Shown: positions 44,935-56,669 of the stretch, piece by piece
Layout: each line of letters opens with the position of its first letter
Numbering within the stretch: the stretch's first letter is position 1
Origin: Desmodus rotundus
Lineage: Eukaryota > Chordata > Mammalia > Chiroptera > Phyllostomidae
Direction: 5' to 3'
DNA: 64,000 nucleotides
NCBI RefSeq assembly: GCF_022682495.2
Contig: NC_071390.1
Coordinates: 171,517,220 to 171,581,219, forward strand
The notes under the pieces: generated by a model
Seen by the model: only the letters and a program-made list of their open reading frames with translations
The model's database searches: none
What the model was told of the DNA's origin: nothing
Made by a program: the position numbers and the translations under genes

Positions 44935-46330
44935 AAGTTTCTAAGCTGGATTATATTGTCAAACCGACCCTCATACACAGTAACAGAGGCTCAGTATGCT
45001 GTGGGTGACATGTTTCTTACCTAGTACAGCTCCATAGTTTAAAACTAGGCTTAAACACGCCTAGTCCATGGTTAACTGGAGTTATAGCCAATAATAAAAA
45101 TTAGCTTGAAAATGGAATTGAGTTAAAAAAGAGTGATTTAAAAATATCTGATTAGTCACTGAAAGTAACAGCTACATTTTATTTAATCCAAGCTTATTTT
45201 TCTATCCTTGTAGCCTAGAAGAAATATCAAAAAACTCTTTGTAAATAACATAATATCCTAATGATGTAGAGATGCAACATACAAGGGATAGCCTAGAGGT
45301 AAAAAAGGAGAAATTGGAGATCAAAAAAAAAGTACGTATTTGAAGTCTTACTAGTGGCTTGTCCAGTTAAGATTTCTCTTTATTCATTTCATCACCTGAG
45401 GATGGAAGCGACATTATTCATGCTGTAAACATCTCACATGCTTAATGTGAAATGTTGGTGGAATCATATATGTGAAAGCCCTTTGTAAACTTTGAGGTCC
45501 CCAGAGACATTTTCTTCAATCATCATGATAGCACTTTAACTAAAATCCACTTTTACCCATTGAAAAGGGGATCCCGAATCACTTCGATTTGATGTTGAGG
45601 TTAAAATGCCTTATTTGAAAAAGATCAGAAATGGTCTTCAAAATGCCTATGAAGTATCACACAGGTCTATACATAGCATCAACATATGCAGAGTGAGTGC
45701 TTATTCAAGGCTGCGCCAAGACTATCTGACAAAGCCATCCTTAGACCTCACAAGGCACCAACACTCCCGGTGAGAGCATAACAAAAGCTCTTTTGTAGCT
45801 CAAGGAAGAAGAACTAAAACATGGACACAGGCAGAGACCTTCTTTTATGGGGCCTGGAGGTAGGGTGCATTGTCTAGTAATACAAGAGTGAAGAAAACTC
45901 AAGGATAGTGCCCATAATCTAATTTAGGTCTGTTATTTCAAATTCAGGACATTTACTTAGGAAAAACTTTGCATGTTCATTTCAGCAAAGTCAACTTTAA
46001 TGGAGCAGACAAGCATAAGTGAAAACCACTGTAATTTATTGAGTAAAGAATATGAGAAATGAAAAAACCTGTTAGCATAGTCTCTGGAAACCTTGTTTAC
46101 AAGGCAGTAAAAACAGGTAGAGAAAATATGTTCTAAAATAAACACAAAAATAAATAGAATATTTCAAAAAGTTAAACACATGAACATGGAAAGTTGGGAA
46201 ACAAAAATATACAAGTAAATTGATGGTAAATTATAAATCACAACAAGACGGTTTATAAGGTAGCAGGAACAGAGAAATAGAGATCAAAGTATTTGAAATA
46301 GCACAGACATTTCGTAACTAACAAATTTGG
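44935..46330. other. Unassigned interval
   Basis: About 1.4 kb without a recognised repeat or gene. Confidence 0.35.
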
Positions 46331-46334
46331 CGCC

Positions 46335-46420
46335 TCGGGCAAGCTAGTTGCCCTATCACTTTCCTTACATATAATATTAGGAGATTGGAATACATAAATA
46401 TCTAAGGTTGATATGGTTTT
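46335..46420 (+). repeat. MIR SINE fragment
   Basis: CCTCGGGCAAGCTAGTTGCC and TTAGGAGATTGGAATACATAAATATCTAAGG are the sense MIR core region. Confidence 0.5.
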
Positions 46421-46576
46421 ATTATTTGAAAAAAACTAGAATGAAATCAACTTGCCCAACAAAACTTTGAGTAGAGTGTGGCTTACCAATGTGATATTAG
46501 ATGTACCAAGAAGGCTTTTTTTGCTCAAAAATTATACCCATCACCCACGTCGATGTTCCAAATGCCTAAAAGAATA

Positions 46577-47047
46577 TGTATTACTTTGTTAACACTCCCA
46601 TAGTATTATAAAATATCACAGATAGATGGCTTAACCTACACACATTTATTTTCTCACAGTACTGGAGGTTGGGAGTCCAAGATCAGGGTGCTAGCATAAC
46701 CAGGTGCTGGTGACAGTTCTCTTCCTGGCTTGCATATGGCTGGAATCTCTCCATGTGCTCACATGGCCTTTCCTAGGTGTGCGTGTGTGTGTGCATGTGC
46801 AGAAAAGAAGGCATGGGCAAAAGGAGATGGAGGAATAGTGAAAAAGGAGAAAGAGGAGGAAAGGCATAAGGAGAGATCTCCCTTCCTCATCTTATAAGGC
46901 CACCAATGCTATGGCATTATGACCCCACTTTTATTACCTTATTTAACATTTATTACTTCCTAAATCTCTATCTCCAAATACATTCAGATTGGAGATTATG
47001 ACTTAAACATATTTGGCGGGGGGGAGAACAAAATTTCATCCATAGCA
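46577..47047 (-). mobile_element. MaLR LTR (MST/THE1-like), antisense
   Basis: CACAGATAGATGGCTTAACC, ATTTATTTTCTCACAGTACTGG, TTGGGAGTCCAAGATCAGGG, CTCTTCCTGGCTTGC, CTCACATGGCCTTTCCTAGG, CATCTTATAAGGCCACC and TCTCCAAATACATTCAGATTGG give the full reversed LTR. It ends CATCCATAGCA, the reverse of its TGCTATGGATG start. No internal sequence adjoins. Confidence 0.92.
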
Positions 47048-47169
47048 TCAGTAGTACTAAGAATACATTGGTATTAATAGTACTAATAGGACTAATAGTA
47101 CTAAAAGACTACAGGATGTCTAAAAAACTTACTAAACTTTCCCAATGAAGTATCTCCTTACTTTTGGGG

Positions 47170-47201
47170 GGTTTTGTTTGTTTGTTTGTTTGTTTGTTTT
47201 T
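47170..47201 (+). repeat. (GTTT)n microsatellite
   Basis: About seven GTTT units following a run of six G. Confidence 0.9.
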
Positions 47202-47609
47202 GGTGTTTCAATTATAGAGACAGATGGGACAGTATTTTCATTGTTTGTTTGTTTTGTTGTTTTTATTTTAGGATGCTTTGAGTAAAGATCTGGTGGAACA
47301 GGAAGCTGGATTAAAAAAAATGCCCTGAACATATGAAGAACCATAGGTGAAACTGATCCCTACTAAAGGAAAGGTGCTAGAAGTTTCCATGCTTTTCCTT
47401 GAGAATGCAATTAGTTTGAGGGTTGCTTGAAGTTTGTGTTAATTTGCCAATCTACATTTGAAGAGAAACCAGCTTTAACCCCAAATTCTGAAGAGAACAA
47501 ATTAGATCTTTTCCGCAAGAGTATAAGTAAGACCATGGCAACCTGATTTATTTTGTTCGTAAAGGAAACTAAAGGAACAGATGCTGGAAGACTCTACTGA
47601 TTCCCTCAG

Positions 47610-47722
47610 CAATAAACCGGATACAGTAATAGTGCCTCATTCAGAAGGCTGTAATGAGGATCAAAATAGACACTAACTTTTAGAGAAATGGCATACAGTT
47701 GGCAAATATTACCTGCTCTCCT
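47610..47722 (+). repeat. MIR SINE fragment
   Basis: TACAGTAATAGTGCCTCATTCAGAAGGCTG, TAATGAGGATCAAAATAG and TGGCATACAGTTGGCAAATATTA match the sense MIR 3' half. Confidence 0.7.
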
Positions 47723-47800
47723 CCTGCTACTACTATTGCTACTACTAGAACCACTACTGTAGCTGCTGCTACTAATACTACTACTACCATTATCACCACT
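47721..47800 (+). repeat. Trinucleotide repeat, interrupted (CTA/CTG)n
   Basis: CTGCTACTACTATTGCTACTACTA, then GTAGCTGCTGCTACTAATACTACTACTACC. Triplet periodicity holds over about 80 bp with point interruptions. It begins at the tail of a MIR. Confidence 0.85.
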
Positions 47801-49760
47801 ATCTGATATTATGCATACAGGAATTCTCCACCATCCAATCTATTCTGGTGGCCCAGTACGAATCAATAAGGATTTGCTGCCTTTATCTCTGGCAGCGTGT
47901 ACTGCACTGCATGGGAAAGAGAAGCAACATAAATGTGTTCCCTAGCATTAGTGGGCTAAGAATGTAGCTGGCGAAATTACGATAAACGTTTCCAAAAGCC
48001 CTTTGGAAAAGGAAATCGAGGCCAAGATAGAGGTCCCAGAGCAAAGAGCAGCTAAGTTGACATGAAAGTTCAGTCACCTGATCAGAGCACTCCTCCAGGT
48101 CCCATGTGGGCTCTGAGAGCCCCATAACCCTGACGGGGAAGGGCATAACTGTGCCAGATGGGGGGGAGTTACGACAGCCCCAAGAGAGAAACCAGACCAG
48201 TGACATTTGGCCCCATTAGGACTGGACTTTTACCGATTCAACACACAACTGCTCCACAGCTCAGACGACAAATCGGGATTGGCTAATGTGGAGCACAGCC
48301 CAGCAGCCAACGTGACATTAGTTTTGGTTTTTTCTTTAGCATAGACAATATGTCTTCCTTATTGTCAAGCATGGGTAAGGCAGAGGAAGCTGTCTCTGAA
48401 ACACAGAAATGTTAAAATTGTCCACAACACCAGCGTCCCTCATTTCCCAATTCACTCAAAATGCTTGTATTAATGTGCATACAATACAGGCTCTGGGTCA
48501 GCCTAGCTGGTGAGGTTAAACAAAGGTAAGAGATTAAGTTTCCGTGCATACCAGAGATGCCACTGCTGTGTTTCACGACTTTCCGCAGAGTGGCTTGGCA
48601 AAGGAAGCAATCCCTGGACTGTAATTTCTTGTGTAACACTTGTACATTCCACACCCTGACTCCCACCTATAAACACTCAAAGGAAATCATAAGCACAGTT
48701 AACGACATATTAGATTAAGGCCTCTGTTTCCTAAAGACATTCCCCAAGGCACTTGTTCATGGGGAGCTTGGAATTTTCCATCAGAAAGTTTTCTCCTTCC
48801 TGAAGGTAAGCTCACCTGACATGCATTCCTGTTGTGTGTGTGTGTGTGTTATCGTGGTTGTTCTTTTACTCTTTTCATAGGTCTCACACTCTGCATTCCA
48901 TGGGAAATGCTGTTTCTATAGTTGGAACTCCAGTCTCAGAAAGGCAGGATAATCCTAGGAGGTTAGTCAGAGATCTGCTGATGGAATGTATTTGATCTAC
49001 AATTTATCCAGACCCAAAGACATCAGCAGCCAGCTCTCAGGAGCAAGTCCAGGGCCTGCTCAGCATCAGAGCGGGCCAGATCGCAGAGCGCCCTTCCCAC
49101 ACCGTTTGCTCCATGCAGGATAAATCACTTGTCCCAACCGTGGCGGGGGCCACCTTCGCCAACTAGATCTGTTTCCTCCTACGGGAAACTCACAGTTAAG
49201 TGTGATAAAAAACAGCCAGTGTGGCTTATTTTAAACATCCAGGAGGTTTCACAGCTTTTCAAAGGGAGTAGATTTCCAAGTTGATTTCCAGTTGTAAACT
49301 GAGGTTGAAATATTTGTCTCTGTTCCTTAAGCATCCCAGACCATTGGTTGATATACAGCATACTGATATGTGACCCACCTGGAGAAGCTTTGGACAATTG
49401 GGACTTTTCTTTGAAAGAGCACTTTTATTTGCTTCATAAATGACATTTACACTAATGTTCTAATATTGAAAAGCCAAAACTTCTCCTTTTAAAAAAACGT
49501 ATCCTTGGAAATATCTCACATGAACTATAGAATTCCTCTTTCTCTCTTTCTGAAATAATCCGTTTGTTACTGCTACAAAGGATTTCCTAGAGTAAAAGAG
49601 AAAGTCTGGAAGTAAAACTCTTTTTTAGTTTTTCTAATAATGAGGCAAATGCATTGCATTGTTGGGAAGAGGAAGAATTATTTTAATTCATAAGATATTT
49701 TCAAGTCGACATTATTTTTTCCTCCTGAGCCTATGAAATCATCAGCTTATGTGTGGAGCT
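47801..49760. other. Unassigned repeat-poor interval
   Basis: Nearly 2 kb without a recognised transposon, apart from a (GT)n run at 48832-48850. A GC-richer patch with several CpGs lies at 49060-49150. Minus frames at 47883-48206 and 48412-48666 have no recognised domain or splice frame. Confidence 0.35.
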
Positions 49761-49764
49761 ACAT

Positions 49765-49935
49765 TGTATAGATTTCTATCTTGGGCAAATTATCTTCTAT
49801 TCTTTAGTTTCTTTGACAAACAAAAAAAGGCCAATAATAATACCAACTTCATGGGCTGTTATGAGAATTAAATATGCTAACAGCTGTAAAACATATATTA
49901 GGCACCCAATAAATGTTAAGTACTATTGTTACTAG
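49765..49935 (+). repeat. MIR SINE
   Basis: TCTTGGGCAAATTATCTTC, AAAAAAAGGCCAATAATAATACC, TGTTATGAGAATTAAATATGC and TTAGGCACCCAATAAATGTTAAG are sense MIR through to its 3' end. Confidence 0.85.
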
Positions 49936-50306
49936 TGTAACCCTATTTGATTCCTTCAACATCTAAATTTATGTCCTACTTTTCTCCTAACCGTGTATCT
50001 CTAGGCCTCTAAATCATAGTGAAATAAACTGTATGCATTCTCTGGAGTCAGCTGGCTACACCAGGACAAGAGGCACTTAGTTTCCAATTAAAGTCACCTC
50101 TTATTCTATTATAAAGCCCGTTATCACTCTTTGTGATACCTTTGCTTTGCATGTTCATATCCTTGCTTGGTATGTGACTTGCTAAAAGACGATTGTCTAG
50201 GCAGATACCCACTTCCTTTTCTAGGGATATGTTTGGATCGGATACGAAAAAAAAATATGAACATAATATTTTCTGCTAAAAGATTAGTTTAGCATGTTGT
50301 TCAACA

Positions 50307-50342
50307 ATAAAACAAACAAACAGACAGACACACACACACACT
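50307..50342 (+). repeat. (CAAA)n/(CAGA)n/(CA)n compound microsatellite
   Basis: AAACAAACAAACAGACAGACA passes into CACACACACACAC. Confidence 0.9.
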
Positions 50343-50479
50343 TCTCCTTTACCAGGAACAACATCTAAAACCCTAAGAACAACAAGGTTGGGACATAGCC
50401 AGACCCGGGTCTGCCTGCCGCCTATCTATGCACCTTCTGCAGTTTAGTAAGAGCTATGAGTTGAATGGAATTGGAGACT

Positions 50480-50900
50480 CAGTCAGGGTCCTGGCAGGGA
50501 ATTGATGTAAACCACAAGGGACACTTAAGGAGCATTATTAATGTTAGATCCATTTACAACTCAGGGGCAGGGTTCAGGAATCCAACAAGAGACAATGATA
50601 GAGCAAGATTGCTGGTACCTTCTCTCACCCTGAAGAAGAAAAGGAAGAAGGTAGCGGCTATGCCTATAGAAATCTTCTGGACAGAGCCTATGGCTGGCCC
50701 ACCACTGCCAAATGCCAACCTTGCCAAGAGGAAACTGAGGTAATAAATGCCCCACACTTCCTCTTCTTCTCTCCATACCCTGCCAGGACTGCTCATTGGC
50801 TAAACGCAAACAGAAGTCAGAAGCTAAAAACCTAGATAAGGCTGTCACTCCAATTAGGTTGCTCAGAACTTACAATAAGGTGGGAAGAGATGAAAGTGGA
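50480..50900. mobile_element. Interspersed repeat of unresolved family (possibly LTR-derived)
   Basis: CTCAGTCAGGGTCCTGGCAGGG, TAAACCACAAGGGACACTTAAGG, CACTGCCAAATGCCAACC and CTGCTCATTGGCTAAACGC run in an order I recall from old placental repeats, but I cannot name the family. Overlapping frames on both strands (50465-50848) are therefore treated as repeat-derived. Confidence 0.35.
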
Positions 50901-51689
50901 TCTGGAGGTGCAAATTCTCTGCAAAGTCAAGAAACTCCAGAAAATACATTGATTGATGTGTTTCATTTCTGCAGAATTTTCCATGCTGTAAAAGAATCCT
51001 AAAAGCTGATGTTTCAAAACAGGCTTTGAGATTTCAAAGAACCTTTCCAAATTAGAGTTTCAGGTTGTGAACATATTATGAGGTTTTTTTTTAATTTAGA
51101 AAGTAGTTTTTTTTTAATCTAGAGGATTTTCTAGATTCATATTAAAGATAATTTGAAATGAGCTGACTTTGGACACTTTATACTTTCGACTGAAGAGAAA
51201 TATATTGCTACTAGTTTAGCTGTTTCTCACTTACAATAGAATCTCCAAACTCTTTTGACTATAAACTCTCATTAAAAGAAAAGACCATGCAATCTTAATA
51301 TATGGGTACTTTATAAAGTGTATCTCCACTACTCTTACATATGATATACCTCATGCCTTATATAAATTGGAACGTGACAACAGATGCACCAAAACAAACA
51401 TAAATAGATCTCCCCCGCCACCTCTGCCTTCCAGTGGGCCACTTACACATGTACTCGTGGCTCTGAAGAGCCATTCGCTCTGGAGAACCCCTCACAGACA
51501 ACCGACATTGTACAGTCAATCCGATGGCCATTCTGGGCATGGTTTTATTCTATCCCATAAACACTGTAGTAGTCAGACTGTTAAGAGAGAACACCCAAAT
51601 CAGGGTTTTCTGAATGACCGGAAGACGCTACATGAGTAATTGGCATTTGAGAAACAGGTTAAGCTGTTGCCGAGTGTGGCCAGCACTTG

Positions 51690-51830
51690 CTTCACAGTGG
51701 CTCTTGGAACGGGGCTCATCTCCGTTTTAGAAAATCGGGAACTCAGGCGTGGAACATTTTAGTAACTGGTTCAAGATGACTTTTCTCTGCCATAAAATCC
51801 AGGTTTCCTGAGTTCTAGATGAGCATTTAC
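51690..51830 (-). repeat. MIR-like fragment
   Basis: CATCTCCGTTTTAGAAAATCGGGAACTC and TAACTGGTTCAAGATGAC resemble the reversed MIR core. Confidence 0.5.
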
Positions 51831-51839
51831 AACCAAGAT

Positions 51840-54060
51840 ACAAGGCTTCCCACTTCTTGAATTTTCTAGAGAAGAAATTTATGGAATTAACCAACATTTC
51901 ACCTCACAAGGATCGCTCTGGAAAGCTATGTCACAATGCCTACAAGAAAGGATTTGCTCAGAGAACTTAAGCGAAATGCCTGATGCCTGCTTGGTGTCTC
52001 AGCGTCTGCTTTTGCTGTTGGGCTGAGGGAGTCCAGCATTTCTCACTGGAATGTGAGTGGCTCTGGGCCAGCATCTTCAATCATCATTGCTTTTCCCCAG
52101 CACCTGCCACAGAAGCTACCAATATAGAGTCCCAATAAAGTGGCCAAATTAAAAAAAAAAAATGTTTACTAAAACATAAATGTCTGTGTCTTCAAGACAG
52201 GGGAAAGTCTGGAAATTAGAATTAGGAAAGTATCTTAAGATTTTGAAAACAGATACAATTTTAAAAATATGCCATGCTCTTTAGAGAAAAGTATCTCAAA
52301 ATATGTCTCATAGTTAAATGCAACAAAGGAAAAGAATTCTTGGCCAGTAAGTCCACCTCATTTACAGCTTTCACTGGTTAACAAGGTACAGTTCAATTCC
52401 ACGTTGCCTCCTTCTCATTAAGCCTGGCTCAGAGTCAAGCCCCAGAGCCCCTCCCACAGTCCCTGAATGGTCCCCATGTTTCACTTCACTAAAGAAGAGA
52501 TTAATTTGTAGAAAGGCTTCAGCACATTCCTGGGTTGCTCAAGTGCATTTCTTTTCATAGAACAGGCTTTTGATTTTGTGCTTTAAATCAAAGGCAGAGA
52601 GCAAAAATTCCAAGTATGTACGGGCTTCCGACCTTTAAAAAAAAAAAAAAACAGGATTGTTCAGATGGAATTTGACACAGTAATGCTCTACCCTACTACC
52701 CTTGTTAGTTTGATTCCTCCACAAGATACCCCCTTTCTTCCTTCTACTAAATATCAGCTTTTCAATCAAGTTGGCAAAGCATTAAAGATAAGTGAAGAGT
52801 TTGTTATTAGTAATTTATTCATATTGACATTTTAGGAGTTTTATGTCATTAGAAAAGATGTTGGCTCCAGCTAGCAAACCAGTTTGGCAGAAAATATATT
52901 AATACACTATTTTCTGTGTTGTGGGAGATAATGTGTTTACTTGGACACTAACTCAGGCACTGTTAACAAAAACTATGGTTTTTGGAGAAGTCACTTTTGA
53001 ATATTGTACAACCCTCTGAGTCAGATTTATGAATTAGATAGAGAGAAACATAGAAAACATTACGTACTTATAATAGTGCCTTTGAAAGATTGCCTTCATT
53101 ATCCTTGACTCTTCTTTATTCCATCATTTCTATTTTTGAAGTTACTGATGTGGTTTTCCTTAAAGCCCATGGCAAGCACAACACAGTCTGGTCACAGTAA
53201 AGAGCCTGTCCCCTATTTGATAGAGATGTTGCTTTGATCTTGTTCAGAATGTCTGTTAATAAAATGCCATATCGCCATGTTCCTTGGTCTGTTCTATGCA
53301 CATACACACACACTTTGATGAACAATTTAAGCAAGAAAAACAGTGTTAATATGTTTTTCATTCAGTGCAATGATTACTCTCCTTATAAAGTCATTCTACC
53401 ACTCAATATTCTGCAGGTGATTTTAGAAATAGGGATACCATAATTATATAAGAGTACTGATTAATCAGAAAATATTTAATCAATTTCATTTAAGAAACAT
53501 TTTTGACATTTTCAAAATGCTTTCAAGCTTGTTTGTAGATCCTTTGATCTCATGGAAAAAAAAAGGTGCTCTGTGTGATTAAAAGGGGTTCCCTTGATGG
53601 TTGTAACAGAAGTTCGATCACTGGAATGGGATCCAGTAAGTGTGTTCGGTTGAGTTGCGTGACTGTAACATGAGTCATACAATCATCTGCAGTAGCACTG
53701 ACCCGTTCCCCATTAGTACCGTCCCTGGACCTTTGCCCTGGTCCTGACACCATGGCGTCCTGTCCTTGGCTTGGTAGTATTTAAGTAGTCTAGAGGGCAC
53801 ACAAACCACACACTTGATGTACTGCAAATAGCGGCTGTCCATCAACTGCTTCCCCAGTGCTTCCTTTGAATTCCATAGTTTCTTGGTTTTATGTGCATGA
53901 GAGTATAGGACAAGCAGAGTTTCAAACCTTCTTCCTTTTCCTGGACCTCTGATTTACTCAAAATTCTCTCAGGATGAAGGAAAAACAGATTCCTGGGACC
54001 GAGATGAGTCTGGCAAAGGGCTTAATTCAAAGTAGGGTGGCCAACAAACAGCAATCAAAA
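51840..54060. other. Unassigned repeat-poor interval
   Basis: About 2.2 kb with poly-A runs near 52147 and 52637 but no recognised transposon, exon or RNA gene. Confidence 0.35.
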
Positions 54061-54223
54061 TGTTAGGAACCCTATGGTTTCCCTGGTGAATTCTACCAAA
54101 CATTTAAAGAATAATTAATAACAATCTTTCTCAAACTCTTCTAAAAAATAGAAGAGAAAGAAAGACTCCCAAACTAACTTTACAAGACCAGCATTATTAA
54201 AGTCTGATGAGAACACTACTAGA

Positions 54224-54409
54224 TGGCCTGTGAAGCAAAGGGTCACTGTTTCGATTCCCAGTCAGGTCGCATGCCTGGGTTGTGCACCAGGTCTCCACTA
54301 GGGGATGCGTGAGAGGCAACCCCACGTTGATATTTCTCCTTCTCTCTTTCTTCCTCCCTTCCCTTCTGTCTAAAATAAATAAATGGAATCTTAAGAAAGA
54401 AAAAAATAA
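54224..54409 (+). mobile_element. VES SINE, 5'-truncated, inserted in L1 ORF2, perfect 14-bp target-site duplication
   Basis: It starts at GCCTGTGAAGCAAAGGGTCAC, lacking about the first 40 bp including the A box. The B box is GTTTCGATTCC, one base off. It continues through GCATGCCTGGGTTGTGC and GATGCGTGAGAGGC to an (AAAT)n/A-rich tail. AGAACACTACTAGA flanks it exactly at 54210-54223 and 54410-54423. Truncated SINEs with intact duplications reflect incomplete L1-driven reverse transcription. Confidence 0.93.
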
Positions 54410-54580
54410 AGAACACTACTAGAAGAAAAACCACAGACCAATATTCCTAATAAATAGGGATGCAAAAAGTCTCAAAAAATATTAGCAAAACAAATTCAAT
54501 GGTGCATTAAAAGGATCATACACAGTGACTAAGTAGGATTTATCCCTGAGATACAAAGATAGTTCAACATATAGAAATCA

Positions 54581-54604
54581 ATTAATGTGACATGTCACAT
54601 TAAT
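54581..54604. other. Perfect 24-bp palindrome within L1
   Basis: ATTAATGTGACA is followed immediately by its exact reverse complement TGTCACATTAAT. It lies in the L1 ORF2 segment whose consensus is only loosely symmetric. Confidence 0.9.
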
Positions 54605-55321
54605 AGAATAAGGATAAAATTTATATGATCATCTCAATAAACTCAGAAAAAAAGCCTGTGACAAAATACAGCATCTTTTCATGATCAAAATGCTCAACAA
54701 ATTGGGTATAGAGTAACATAGTTCAACATAATAAAGGTCATGTATAATAAGCCCATAGCTACCATCATGCTCAACAGTGAAAGACTGAAAACTTTTAAGA
54801 TCAGTAATAAGACAAGAATGCCCACTCTTACCACTTCTATTCAAAATAATACTGGAAGTCTTAGCTAGAGCAATCATTCAAGATAAAAGGCATCCGAATT
54901 GGAAAGAAAGAAGTATAATTGTCTTTATTGACTGATGATATAATCTTATATATACAAAATTATAAAGAATCCATGAGAATACTGTTAGAATTAATCAAGG
55001 AATTCAAAAAGTTGTAGGATTAGACAAATCAGTTGTGTTTCTATACATTAACAACAGAACATATGGAAAGGAACTAAAGAAAGTAATTTTATTCATATAG
55101 CTTTGAAAACAACCAAATACTTAGGAAGAAATTTCATTAAGAAGGTAAAAGACCCGTACACTGAAAACTATAACATTATGATGAAAAAAATTTGAAGAAG
55201 AAACAAATGTGTTGAAACATATCTTGTGTTCATGGATGATAAAAATTAATATTGTTAAAATGTTCATACTACCCAAAGCCAACCTATAGATTCAATGCAA
55301 CTCCCTATCAAAATTCCAATA

Positions 55322-55342
55322 TCATGGAATGATATTCCATGA
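55322..55342. other. Short perfect inverted repeat at the L1 truncation point
   Basis: TCATGGAAT, a GAT spacer, then ATTCCATGA. GGAATGATATT is repeated about 45 bp downstream. It marks the place where L1 similarity ends. Confidence 0.8.
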
Positions 55343-55344
55343 AG

Positions 55345-56150
55345 CCCTGATATGACTTTAAGGAATATCAAGGAATGATATTTCTTCAGTCCTGAAGGTC
55401 GCTGAACTCACTTACAACCCACTCTACAACACTTCTTGGCTCAGCAATCTGTTATGAATCACACATATGTTAATGTTGGATTCCACTTTGCTTTGCTTTC
55501 ATTTTATTCTAATGTTTAAATAGATTTTCAACACTAAGTCTTTGTACAACTTCTACTCCATGCCATTGGGTTACCATCATGTTGATAAAGCTATCCTCCA
55601 AAAGTCAGATTTGTTTATTGTTCTTGGGTTGGAAAAATATAATATTTGAGAAGCAAACACAGGCACATGATGAGCTGGTTTTCAAAGTGAGGCTTAACTA
55701 AGGGTCATAGGACGTCCCATACCCCATCTGTCTATAAGTTACAAGCCCAGATTTCCAAAAGAATAAAGTAACATGGCCTTAAGAAACACATGATCACTGA
55801 TTAAACCACACTGTCCCCTGGCATACACAAAGAGAAGTACAATCAAACCATCAAGGAAATCCATTTGCAATAAAAACAAGGTGTCCATGTGGAAACAAAT
55901 CAATTACAGGGAAGTATACACCCAGAAAATGTCTAAACAATGTCAAGCCATGATTAATTTTAGTTTGAAGAATTCAACAGTAATACTGCCCATTCAGAAT
56001 CTCCAGTCCTGCTGAGAGGCTGGGATGTTGCCAGTGGCTCAGCTACTATTCACAAACCCTGGCAACCCAAGTCTGACACTCTACACTTTTAGATCACCAG
56101 AGATGCCACCAGGATTTCATCTCTCTAGTCTTTATAGCCTCTCCGTGTCT
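55345..56150. other. Unassigned interval
   Basis: No repeat or gene recognised between the L1 end and the LTR. Confidence 0.35.
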
Positions 56151-56154
56151 TTTG

Positions 56155-56665
56155 CTGAAATAGAAAACAGTGAAGGGGAGCAGAACTTGCCACCTCAAAA
56201 TATGTCTCTTTGTCATAAGGATTATTTTGGACTATTTTTGATATAGCAGACACCAGAAAAACTCTGAAAACCAAGTATAAGTTACCTTTCTGTAAAAGAC
56301 ATTTACATTTGTAAGAAAATCTCAATTTGTAAGGGTATCACTCTCTCTATTCCAGAAAGAGAAAACTAACTAAAGCTCTCGAAGCTCTTATCAGTGGAGC
56401 AAGAACTTAAATTTGCATTAATGTCCATAACCCTGTTCATTGGGCTTTACCTGATAACCTCCCATAACTGGTTCTCCCAACCCCTAACATCTTTTGTATT
56501 TAGTTAGAGATGGTATATAAGGTGGTGACCAGGGCCATTTCAGGGAGTTATGGGTATCTCCTATGTATGCAGGAGGTATACACTTTACAGTATTAAACTC
56601 TTGTATTGTATGTTTTTCTCCTGTGAATCTGTCTGTTATACAGGGGGCGTCTCAGACCAGAACCT
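56155..56665 (+). mobile_element. Solo LTR of an endogenous retrovirus (ERV1-like), sense
   Basis: ACCTCAAAATATGTCTC, ATTATTTTGGACTATTTTTG, CCCATAACTGGTTCTCCC, a TATA box (TATATAA, 56514-56520), GGCCATTTCAGGGAGTTATGGG, an ATTAAA polyadenylation signal (56592-56597) and a T-rich segment ending TCTGTCTGTTATACAGGGG give a U3-R-U5 layout. No gag, pol or env sequence is recognised beside it. The family is uncertain. Confidence 0.65.
56514..56597 (+). promoter_or_regulatory. LTR core promoter TATA box and downstream polyadenylation signal
   Basis: TATATAA at 56514-56520 and ATTAAA at 56592-56597, about 77 bp apart, as in the R region of retroviral LTRs. Present activity cannot be inferred. Confidence 0.5.
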
Positions 56666-56669
56666 AGAA

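Larger units (their letters stand above)
54065..55320 (+). mobile_element. L1 ORF2 reverse-transcriptase region, decayed and interrupted by a VES SINE
   Basis: CTGGTGAATTCTACCAAACATT, AAAGGATCATACACAGTGAC, GCCCACTCTTACCACTTC and TAGCTAGAGCAATCATTC are hallmark blocks of the L1 reverse transcriptase. The catalytic FADDM motif has become LTDDI at about 54925-54942. It runs to CCTATCAAAATTCCAAT near 55320, where it is truncated. Stops and frameshifts throughout leave no functional protein. A VES copy (54224-54409) splits it. Confidence 0.9.

Noticed and set aside
47721..47800. Regular triplet spacing considered as a CRISPR-like or coding repeat
   Set aside because: Unit is 3 bp with no spacers; ordinary eukaryotic microsatellite.
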